A stretch of DNA of 64,000 bases, taken from the NCBI RefSeq assembly GCF_018143015.1, contig NC_054740.1, positions 16,234,797-16,298,796 on the forward strand, written 5' to 3'. The notes below the pieces were generated by a model. It saw only the letters and a program-made list of their open reading frames with translations, was not told the DNA's origin and ran no database searches. This DNA comes from Lytechinus variegatus. Its lineage: Eukaryota > Echinodermata > Echinoidea > Temnopleuroida > Toxopneustidae. The position numbers and the translations under genes are program-made. Positions 13,001 to 25,000 of the stretch are shown here, in pieces; positions within the stretch are counted from its first letter, which is position 1; each line of letters begins with the position of its first letter.

Positions 13001-16000
13001 GACTATGGAAGTGAAATGTATGATTCTGCCTGTACATCTCTTAATAAAAAGCTTGACTCTATACAATATAGAGCTTTGAAAATCATTACAGAAACGATAT
13101 ACAATGTATCATTAGAGTCTCTACAAGTTTTGACCGGTGAATTTACCGTTGTATCTTCGGAGAAAACTCTTTAATGATAAATTTAGATATTATTTGTTGT
13201 TTAGCACTTCATGTCATCCAAGTAGAGAAATTCTCATTGAACATACGAACAGACATGAATGGAAGGAAGGGGAAAGGCCTTTCAATCTTTGAGCCTGTAG
13301 TGATGAGGTACTTGTAGAGGAGCAAGACAACTTATTAACAAAAATCCCGAAATGGCGTTTGTCCCGCCCTCCTGTGTCAATTTATGCACATCGTATATTT
13401 AGAAAAAAGGATATGCTAACGGCCGCGATGAAATCTGTCGTTCTAGAAAGAATTGGAATTGTGTGGAATGGTTATTTACATATATATACTGATGGATCCA
13501 AACGATAATTTTAGAACTAGGGCAGCATTTTATGTTCCTCAGTATAAAATAAAAAAGTGTTTCAGGTTATCTAATGTAAGTATCATGAGAGCTGAACTCA
13601 TGGCCATTTTAATGGCACTTGAGTGGTTAGACTCCTTTGATAAACCATGTTCAGTTGTAATTTTTTGCGACTCTTTGTCAGCACTGAATATGATCGATTC
13701 ATATTTCATAAAATACACTATTGTTAATGAAATTTTATTCAAAATTCATAAACTTAGTTTAAAAGATATCTGTATTAATTTTGAATGGATTCCCTCACAT
13801 TGTAATATTAACGGCAATGAGATCGTCGATAAAGCTGCCAAGAAAGGAGCCGCGAAAAATTTTATAGACATCGTTTTACCAAACACTATAAATGAACTTA
13901 CTTGCTCACGTATGACATTTTATAAAGGTGTCTAGCAAGCAGATTGGAATACTTCTAGAAATGGTAGATTTTTATATGCTATTCATGATAATGTATTAAG
14001 CAGGCATATAGAAAAGGTTTTTCTCGGAAAGAGGAATGCCTCCTTCATCAAATCACAGTAGGTAAGTGCAAATTAAATTATGTTTCAAATTAAACAGAAC
14101 TCTTCAGGCCTCTGTGAGGTGTGCAATGTATTTGAGACTATTGAACATTATATTTTATTTCGTTCAAAATATGTAAAGGAGAGACGCATTATGCTTAATA
14201 AACTTAAGATGAATGACCCGAATCTAAAACAATTGTTAATTAATCCCGATTATACACGGGAACTATTATGTTTTATATATGCCACTAGCCGTTTTGACAG
14301 TTAGGTGTGTGTCATTACCTTCAAACATAAGACATGAAAGAAGGATTGATATTTCTTATTAATGAGAAAAGACAAAACAAAAGAATAAGAAGGACGTGAA
14401 ATTGTATGTGATTTCACATTTGAATTTTTATTTAACGAAGATTTCAAGAAATTGTCTCTATTACCAATTACTAGTATAGCCGATTGGTTAGCTGATGTGC
14501 CCTTTTCCACGAACAATCATTGAGCACGCGCGATATTTGATTTCTCTATTTGTATTAAAATGTTATTCCTCGAAGATGTGTAATCTTGTAGGACCTACTA
14601 ATACAATAGGTGGATGGGTGACTAATCTATACACAACAAAAAAAGTAAGCCCCCCCCCCCTGAACAAACATCAATAATTTCCGAACCAGTGCGAGTTTTT
14701 GATATATACTTTTACATGAGCGTGTATAGGTGATTTTATAAGCTACCCTCTGTGTAAATGCTGTGGACGTATCGTACGTCATGCTTCAGTGAGCACCGTC
14801 AGAAGGCAAAAATGTCACTTTTCAAAAGTCACAAGCAAAATATCATGACTTTGATTCCATTTTATTGGAACTAATTCCACATTCTCATCATGAAAAATAG
14901 TCAGAAGGCTTGTAAAAGGTACTTTCTAAGAGACGATACAACTTTTTTCGCTAAATTTCACGGTTGAATTAACTCAAGTCCAAATTTGCTATAATTGGAT
15001 TTTTACACATTTCTATCAATAAAATTGCTAGAATATGATGACAGTTATTTTGGGGAAGACTATCTTCAACAATATTCATCGTTTCACGGCTCAATGAACA
15101 TTTATTGGAAACAAAAATGCGATTTTCAAATATCGTAGACAAGTATTGCTTCATTTTGGTAGCTGAAAATGATCTTTTCTCAACTTTTTCGTTATGTTCA
15201 TGACCAATTAACATGCTTCAATGATTCAAAGGTGTCAAATTAAACATTTACGCTTGAATGAACATGTGGAATGTGATTAGCTCTTTTTTACGTTATTAGA
15301 AAAAATGCAATTTGTAATTATGGATATCTGTCACAAAACTCCTTGCACATTTGATTTGAATTTTATGAAAATCCCGATGTTTAATATATCAGTGAGCACA
15401 CAATATTCGAAAATTATGCAAATGAGAAGAAAGTTCAAGGCCTTGGCCCCACTCTGTACCGTATCGAATGGTTATTTTGGTTAACGCACCTGTTGGATAG
15501 TGTTACACTCAAAGACCTTATAATATGGTTACACTGAAGCAATGTGCGAAGTTTCATGAAATAACTGTTGGCAGAAGTAACAAAAACCGTCCATGAAACA
15601 AATCCTCATTTCATTTTTGTTAAAATTTTGACTTCCTCTCTCATAGACTTGTCTTGTGTACATTATGGGTGCATATATGTTTAACCATACGTAACCCCTT
15701 ATTCAATATGGTGGAACTTTTTTTCAAGGCTGTCTTTAGCAATGTCGTTTGGCAGTAATGTTTATCAATCTATGGGCAGAATTCTGTGCAAAAGTGAAAT
15801 CGATATGTTTATTCATGGATGAGTGAGCACGCATCAAATTGGGAAAATTGGTATTTTCAATATCACAGACTCATTTTAAAGGGTAATAAAGTGAATATTG
15901 GGGGCAAATTTGGTTTCAAATGTGTCTTTAATTGTTGTTGTTTTTATCATCCATCATTAATCACCAAACACTTTCCGAACTTTAACCATTTTCATGGTTG

Positions 16001-19000
16001 AGCGAGCACATTCGAAAACTTATGAATGAATACTCTTTATACTGCATAAATGTATTCTTTTACTAACAATTTCTCAGGGTCAGTTGAATGTATGGACAGA
16101 TCAATGGTGGATCCAGAATTTTAAATGGGGGAGGGGCCTATAATCGGGGGAGCCATCAACATTTTCAAATGTTAACATGATCTAACAAGTTGAAGAAGAT
16201 ACTACCAAACAACCCTATGATGATACGTCACAATACAGGGGCCGTAGAGCAGTTTTCAAAGGGGGGGGGGGGGCTGACCATGCCAAAAATCACAATCGTA
16301 TTACATTTTTGTACTTGCTTATGGAAAAAAGTGGGTGGTTGAAGACCCCAGCCCCCCCCCCCCCCGCTTCCGCGTCCCCTGCAATACATCGTGCTCACTC
16401 AACCATGAACATACGATATCAAAATTTGGTCTGAAGTGGTTAAATGATGGATAGTAAAAAACTTAAGCATAACACCATAAAATTCACCTAAAAACAATTT
16501 TTGCCCAACTTTGTATTTGCACAATCTGAAAAACGACTCTTGTGACTTTCAAAAATGATCATTTTTAATTTAATCTTTAATTACTAATGCATGACTCAAC
16601 CGATCAATCTCATTTTTCCCCAGGAGTTGCTTCATGAGTATAGAAAACTACCCATGAAATATCATATCTCAAAATAATTCGGTTCAAAAGTTACAGCAAT
16701 TTGATTTAGGGGGACTTACTTTCTTTGTTGTGTATAATATTAATACGTCATATAATCGTCACCAATGGTTTAACGTTGTATGGATCGCCTTTGCCGACGA
16801 CGTCCTACTTACGATTGAAGAGCGCCATCATATTCAATAACAACAACCAGTGTCCTGATCCATAATGCTAGTGTAGTCTAGTAATATAGATTAACTTGAA
16901 TGATAACATGTTAATCAACTACTCAATACATTTATACCTCAAAAATTATGTTACAAAGTAGCAAAACGAAACATTTTAGTGTCTCTATACAAATATAATT
17001 CAAGGTTTAATTTATTCTCTTTATAGTATTAGTAGATATCTAAAAAACACGTATATTTTAAGACTTTTAAGACTATACATTTATAATACAGTCCATGAAA
17101 GACCATACACAGTTAACTCCCCTTTAAATAATATAACATTATGTCGGGATGAATGAAAATCAACAAACAAAAATGAAAATCCATATTTTATTGTTCGAAA
17201 TAGAAATGAAAAAAGATGGAAATAATAGCATGAATAACTTGATTTAAGAAATTATATTGTGTTAGGTGCTGGAGGCCGATAAGCAAAAATAAGCATGGAG
17301 GAATGTTTTCAGAAAATTTTAAGGGCTTGCCTCAGCACTTCTTAATGTGTACTTAGGAATGTGTAAATATGTGTACACTTATCTTTTTTTTTACAAAGTT
17401 TGTAATGGAAATCATTCTCCGTCCCCGCTTGTTTAAACACTATATAGGGAAAAATTAGCACAAGAACACGTACTGCGCAGCTGTCTACAAAGTTATGCGG
17501 AACTTTTAAACGGAAGTTCACCTTAACAAAACTTCATTTTAAAAGGGATAGAATAAATAATAATAAATATCGGTGAAAATACATCAAATATTTTAAAAGT
17601 CTTTACAATTTTAATTTGTTTGATTTGTGACGTCATAGGTTAGCAGCTTCCCAAGTATCATGATTTTAAATAAAATCAATGAAAAGTCATTTTCTAAAAA
17701 AAATGGGTATTATTCTACCCTCAGTCTATCAACAGATAGTCCCAACACTTATTTCAGAATCGAAGAAATTAGCAATGTGGTTCAAAGCTAATAAACCCTC
17801 CCGAATTATAAGAAAAACAAATTTTATGTATTTTAAGCACATTCAAACTAAATATATGTCCCGTAACAATATGAATATAGATGAACATACCTATAATTGA
17901 AAAGACAAGAAACCAATTTTTTAATCTGGAGTCACATTTACAATATTTAAATGCTGGCATCCAGAGGGATGGGGATTTGATATTGATTAAAATATTATCT
18001 TTCAAAAAAGCCATAGTAAGCCAGTTCGTAGTTCCTTTCTGTGCGTGATCAAAAGATTCTACGCATGATCAGAGGAAGGTCATTTGTACTAAAGTGACTT
18101 GGTGGTATAAAATCTAATAAGATAAGCACCAAGTTTATGCCTCTTTTAAATCATTGTGATGCACCATTACGAACGATACTTGAACTTGATGGAAAAGAAG
18201 TAATAGTTCTGCAGTTTGGGGATTCCAAAAGTTACAAAGTTACAAAATGAATATGAATATTTTGTTTAGTTATTTCATTAGTTAGTTTGGAGGCAAATAC
18301 CAGACCAGTTAGATATAGTTCGATAACACTAGACAGGTTTTATTGGTTAGCTGAAGAACTACTGTGGTGATAACTGATAAACGTCTGCAAGCGTAGACTA
18401 TGATATGTTATTACACGTCAGAATGAGTCATGTAATATAGTCTACGCTTGCAGACCTTTATCAGTTATCACCACAGTAGTTTTTCAGTTTTTTTTTTCTA
18501 CTTCTTCGCCTCCTCCTTAAAATGGATTGGCAGGGTTCTCAGCCCATCAGGGAAATCAAGGAAATCAGGGATAAAAAAAATATCCAGTCAGGGAAAAACC
18601 AGGGAATTGCCTTTAAATCCCTAGGGGAAAATGCCTCAAATGAGGGCAAAATCAGGGAATTTTAATCGACCCAAAAGTCGAAAGCACGATAGTCAGACTC
18701 TGTTATATTTGGTTATAATATTATATTAAAACAACATTTATTGAATGACATGTTATGATGTTTAAATTTCTTTTGTAGCTTCTTTTACTAGAGTACAAGT
18801 ATGTGCCTACTGGTCCATAATAATTGAAAATTATAAATATATACATGACTTGTATAATGATAATCATGTAATTCACTGTAACAACTTAGAAAACATGAGA
18901 AACTGGGAATCGGTTTAAATAATTATCAGGGAATTTTCAATCTTCATCAGAGAAAAATAAGGGATTTTTGTTGTCTTGAAAAGCTGGGAACCCTGATTGG

Positions 19001-22000
19001 GTTAAGCCAGCCGTTAACTATCTACAGTAGATCGTATACATAGAGGTAGATTAAAAAAAATCATATTTTTCCATCTCTATGATTGTATGTTAGTATTATT
19101 TTACAGAAAAATAGCAAATTTTATTGCTTTTCACCAAAAACTTCGAAATTCCCAAAGTTTGTTCAATCCCCAAATACTTTTTTTCATCCCTACAGACTTT
19201 TGAAAATCCCCATATTTTCAAAATTTGGGGATGGAAATATACGTCACTCTAACTGTACTCACATATCGAGGCCGGGGCGCGCGTGTGAAGATTCAAACCC
19301 GGCGCGCGTAAAGAAACTTTAACAATTTCACCAGAAAATTGAAAACAAGCCACCATCATGCATACTTTACAAATAAGACCAAATGGCATGTAGACGAAAT
19401 GAATGTGAGACTAACTGGAAATTATACCAAGTGGTAATTAGCCGAAGTGAAAATTAGACCAAGTGGAAATTAGCCGAAATGGAAATCAGACTAACTGCAC
19501 ATTAGACCAACTGAATAATGGACCAAGTGAGGATTAGACCAACTGCGATACAGACCAACTGAATAAAGGACCAAGTGAGTAGTAGACCAACTGGTATTAG
19601 ACCATCTAGTATTAGACCAACCGACTATTAGACGAACTGATATTAGACTAAATACAATTAGTCCAAGTGACAATAAAATACATTAGACGAAGTAACAATA
19701 TATTAGACCAAATGAAAATTAGACCAAGTGACGATTAGCCCAAGTGGGCATTAGACCAAGTGGCTATTAGACCAAGTGGTCATTAAACTAATTGGCTATT
19801 AGACCAAGTGGTCATTAGACCAAAAGAGAATTGGACTTAGTGGGTTTAGCCCGAAAGTTGTAGCCCATTTGATGATAAGACCAAGTGATATTAGTCCATC
19901 CGTCAGTAAACCCAACGAACAACACTGGTATTTCACAGTTTGCCAAGTACATTGAGCAACATGCTATGATATGCATTCAAAGTAGGAATGCAACAAATAC
20001 CTTCATAAAGTGTTCATTGGTGTGCTATTCTAGTCACCTGTTCTATTCAATTTCATCATCTTGCTATGTAAGGCAAGCTTACGTAATATCTTGCTTTGAA
20101 ATCTGCCTATCATAATGAAACAAATGAAAGAAATGGATTAACAACGAACTGGTCTATTCGTTTTATCCTACTTATCTTACTGCAACATAGTATGGGGTAT
20201 AAGTGATAATAGAAACAATTTTCGCTCTTCAAAAGAAAGCACTCCGCATCTGCACACATTCACATTACATTACACACACTGATCCCATATTTCACGACTT
20301 AGTTCATGTATTAATTTTTAACCAATACTATTCCGATTCCATTTCGCAATCTTTTTTTGTCTACAAAAAAGATTTTCAACAGATCTCCACTTAACCAACC
20401 CTGGGATGTTACTAGCTCATAAGACACGCCACCATGGTCCAGATATTGGGAATGCCTTTCCACATAATATTCAACATCTCTATCTCTCTTTTCTTTTAAA
20501 GCTTCGTTGAAAAAGTTTCTAATTTCTAAGTATACCTAATTCTATCACCTGCAATCACCCAACATGCACGCACGTGCACTTCTCTTTACCATTATTATTT
20601 TGGTAGTCTTCCCAATCGAGTTTCTGATTTTTAATATTTCATATTTTGTGACATCTTTTTTCAAATTACATTTCATGATGGTTTTCATGTCATGCATGTA
20701 GAGCTCTCTCTCCTGTCTGCTATCACTCCAAGCACCTTTGTGCTTAAAATAGCTAGCCCTTATATTTTACTGATCTTACTGAGTCACATGGTTTTATGTA
20801 TACTTTAATTATCAGTATTATTTATCTCTTCGATTGCCACATTATAATGAATTCGTTCTTTTTTTATCATGTGAACATGTTAATTATTATTGTTAATTAT
20901 TATTGTTAATTGTTATTGAGTTATAGATAAAATGCAGAAACTCCTGCCCCAAAAATGAACCACTGAAAAATTGAAATTTATGCATTTTATATTATTATTA
21001 TGGGGCAGCTGCTCGTTTACACTGTAAAAAAAGTATTGGGGAAATTTGTAACCAGCACGAGGGTAATTATGTGTCCAACCAATTTGGGGCAGTGTTTTAC
21101 CCAGTGCAGGAAGTATTTTGTCCAGTAAGGTTAAGAAATAAGCAGCAATTACTTTATAATGGACAAAATTTTCATAACACTGGATGAATAAAAATTCCCC
21201 AAAGAAATGCTCAATGTTGGTTGGACACATAAATACCCTCATGGAGCATTTTAACCCGATATTTTTTAGAGTGTATGACGTCACAAATTAAAACTTCTAA
21301 TAACATTGATGGCTTTTCTTCAAACCTTCACTAATATACATATTTTTAAAAATGTTTATTTTTATACCAAACTTTTCGTCAGGGTGAACATCCCCAAGCT
21401 TTATGAAACCGCATCTTATCTTGAAATTCCTGATGATTATAGATAAATGAAATGATAATTTTGATATCATAACGTTAATTTATTGGACTTTTTCGCAGGG
21501 CCTGGAGGGTACTCTCCTGATCGGTAATCTTGTGGTCTGGTTGCTATTTACTGCCCTCAACGTAAGTATTGTCTCTTATGGGGTACAGATGGGGGGTATG
21601 TACTCCCAAATTGTTCAAGATAAAGAAATAGACAAAGAAAGAAAGTGAAAGGGGAAAAGGGTGAAACGTGAAACTATTTTCTGAATATTAATGCCAAATT
21701 CTATCAATTATTAGAATTTTGGAGTAAAGAAAAAATTGCTCGCTCACAGTTTTTTTTCTCAGAAATTTGGCACCTTGCACCATATCTGACCCCCTCAAAA
21801 TTGTTGACCCTTTACGCCACTGATTGTCATTCGGCCGCTAAAGGAGGGTTTGGAGAACAAAAAGGAGGGGATTTAGTCGTGTACCCTAATACCCTTACTA
21901 TTTGATATGATTAGGAGAACTAAAATTACGTGACAAATCTTCTGCCCCATCCTCTGACCTCCAAAATGCATCCATGACACCACAAGTTTGTTTTTAAACA

Positions 22001-25000
22001 AATATGTTTTTTCCGCCCCCTCCCCACCTTACCGCCAAGACTGTTCCTTGATAGAAACTACGAAAAACAGAAAGAAAAGTAAGAAATAAGTATTATACCC
22101 ATGATGTGTAATTTACAGTCTCGTAACGGCCGGCCCGACCCCGAAAGGAAACAAGAAAACGGTGAGGGAAAGAATTGGAAAATAGACTTTATATAAAAAT
22201 TTTGGCTCGCGCTTCGCGTTCGCATTGCCTGTGTAATGGATCCCAAAGAGGATTAAATGTCACTTCATATATCCAGTTCTGAAATCAATTTGCACACAAT
22301 ATTCGCACATCAAGCCTTCCTTATTTTTTTTTTGATTTACACAAATTGTTATATCAAAATTCTCAGCTCGCGCTGCGCGCTCGCATTGTTTGATTTGTGA
22401 GATACCTATCCTCTTTGGAAGTTCTTTCCAAAATTTGTCAAAATGCTCTTTTATCATGTAGGTATATCAAAAAATTAAGCTCAGATGCTTCACGCTCGCA
22501 TTTAATTGTTTGAGACACACTGCAGCTTGTTCTTTATTGAAATAAAAACGCGCTAAGACTGTCCAAATTTCAGGTCGAAATAAAAAAATGTTGAGCTCGC
22601 GCTTCGCACTCTCATTATTGATTGCTGCTTTCCTCTTCATTAATCACTAAAAACAGTTTTAATTGAGTCCCTTTTCACGTTACTATAATAAAAATTGTTG
22701 TAAATTTGCATGGATGTGATCAGGCGCGCCGGAACACTTTCAGTTTTTTTTTTTTTTTGGGGGGGGGGCAAAATTCCGAAGGGGGCACAATATTTTTGAC
22801 AGTGTGAGATACCGAAGCGATCGAGCGGGAGAGGCTGTGGGACCCCCCCACGGTAAGGACTTTGTGTAAAAATGGAGTATAAAAGTTGCGTTTTTAAGAG
22901 CATTCAAAAATAAATTTCTTGAGAATTAAACAGTCTTGGAGTTATTTTTGCTCCTTCTGTTTCCTCCCTTCTGACCCGGACTGGTGTTTCTTTATGATCA
23001 TGGTCGCAGATCCAGCAAATTACGAGCCTTATTGCACACGAAATTGTTTCAAACCAATGTAATATAGGCCTTTTAAAGACTTTAAGATGATAAACATGAC
23101 CGTACGCAGCCGGGGCTGCCGACCGAGAGGGCAAAATTCACCAAAAGTGTGCACGAAATCCTTCAATTTTATTCTAGGAAATTTTTAAGCTCCCCCATCA
23201 CAAACCCCCTCGCTCTTCAGTTTCTTCGAAAATTTAGGTCTTGCAGCCCCACCCACTCCCGGATTGTTTTTTTATTTTTGCAAACGTCCATGAATAACAA
23301 AAGCTGGGATGAACCAGAGAACATAGGTGCCATCTCGATCTCATTAGTAACAGGTAATGGGAAGAAGTTTTAGAATCTGAAATACGTGCTAAATAAGTGC
23401 TATATCATATTAGCTGAAATAGTATCAGACAAAACGCCTTCCAATCATGCCAATGAAAAGGAATAGAGGAAAATACGGGGCTGTGAAAATATCTTCAGAT
23501 TTTTTTTATAGTAGAGCAGTACTGTAACGCTTATTTTTTTCTTTTATATTCTTTATTTACATTTTTATTTATATCTCGGATAATATGAGTCCGGTCAAGA
23601 AGACATTTTCACAGATGATTTTATTTTTTTCATGTCTAAACATTATCTCAACTTGCTTTCGAGTGGGATTCACCATTTTCACAAATTATAAATTATAATC
23701 CTCTACAGATGATTATTCTGCGTGTAATTTTCTGACAACATGTCTATATTGAGTTGAAATGACCTTGGTATTTTCTTTAGGGCTTATGTCGAAAGGGTGG
23801 GTGCTGTCCCGTTAGGGTGCGTCAACGCGAACGCGAAGATTCGTCCAAAGCCCCCCCGGTTTGGCCGAAAGGGTGCGTTGGGAGCGCCACGTCGCGTCGC
23901 GTTCACTGGAACGCGCCCTTTCGTCCAAAGCCCCCCCCCCCCCGGTTTGGACGAAAGGGTGTGTTTAATGATAATGAATAAATAAATACAAATATTCATA
24001 AGAAAGCTGAATATAAGGTATTTTGTCAAACATTGCCAATTTGCACGTAAAATAGTGGATTTTCAATCATTTAAAGCATTGACAATTTGAGGAAAAGAAA
24101 GAAAAGTTCAACTAAGAATAATAATGATAATAATAATGATAATAAAATCAGATACCCACCCTTGCAATAAGCCACTTGGCGCCAATTTTTCACTCCAAAT
24201 TCATTTCCATAAATTCACTCTTTGGGGTGAAAATTATTATTATTATCATTATTATAAGTATTATTATTATTATTGTTATTATTTTTATTATACAAACAAC
24301 ACGTACATATTATTATTATCATTATACACACAACACGCACACATACACAACAGATACATCTCACAAAATATGCTGAGGCAGGGTCTCAAGTGTAAAATAT
24401 AGTAAGGTAGGGTCTGAAGAGTTAAACGTTGTGAATGCTGACCCGACATCAATTTTGGCCTTGCCCTTCCAGGACACATCTGCCATGTCTGCCGTAAGTT
24501 TTATAATTTGGGGGACACCAAATATCTCCAGGTATACGAATGTTTTCCTTTGTAATAAAAACACACCTGCAAAGTATAAAATTGAAGGTAAGTTACTTTT
24601 TTTCATTTGAAAGAACCTTGAAATCAGTCATAATTTTTACATGTATCAATATTACACCATAAAACATTTCCACCGAAAAATCCTCATGCAGCATGCCGTC
24701 ATTGTTTTTTTTACCTAAAAAAGAATGTGTGTGCCATATGATGATTTATGTTCCTATGCAAATTTCACATATCACTCGTCTTTTTTGTTTGTTCAGCTTT
24801 CTTATAAATATTTGTATTTATTTATTCATTATTATTAAACACACCCTTTCGTCCAAACCGGGGGGGGGGGGCTTTGGACGAAAGGGCGCGTTCCAGTGAA
24901 CGCGACGCGACGTGGCGCTCCCAACGCACCCTTTCGGCCAAACCGGGGGGGCTTTGGACGAATCTTCGCGTTCGCGTTGACGCACCTAACGCGACAGCAC

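Larger units (their letters stand above)
10560..14320 (+). mobile_element. Decayed I/R1-type LINE, 5'-truncated
   Basis: In order on the + strand: the endonuclease C-terminus (FGSDHNAIVLK, near 10635-10665), linker, reverse transcriptase, RNase H and a C-terminal CxxC...H segment. The RNase H after the RT places it near the I/R1/Outcast group of LINEs. Several stops and frame changes break it (for example the stop right after the SDH segment and frame shifts near 11460, 11767 and 13170). It is split by a hAT-like MITE at 12329-12910. The endonuclease N-terminus and any ORF1 are missing. It lies in the 16.5 kb intron of the LAPTM4-like gene. No clear 3' tail. Confidence 0.75.

Noticed and set aside
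19365-19910. CRISPR-like array
   Set aside because: Units are contiguous, degenerate and have no unique spacers; the DNA is animal nuclear.
23797-23985. Open frames in both TIRs of the Mutator-like element
   Set aside because: Same inverted sequence read twice; low-complexity Pro/Arg translation of the TIR.
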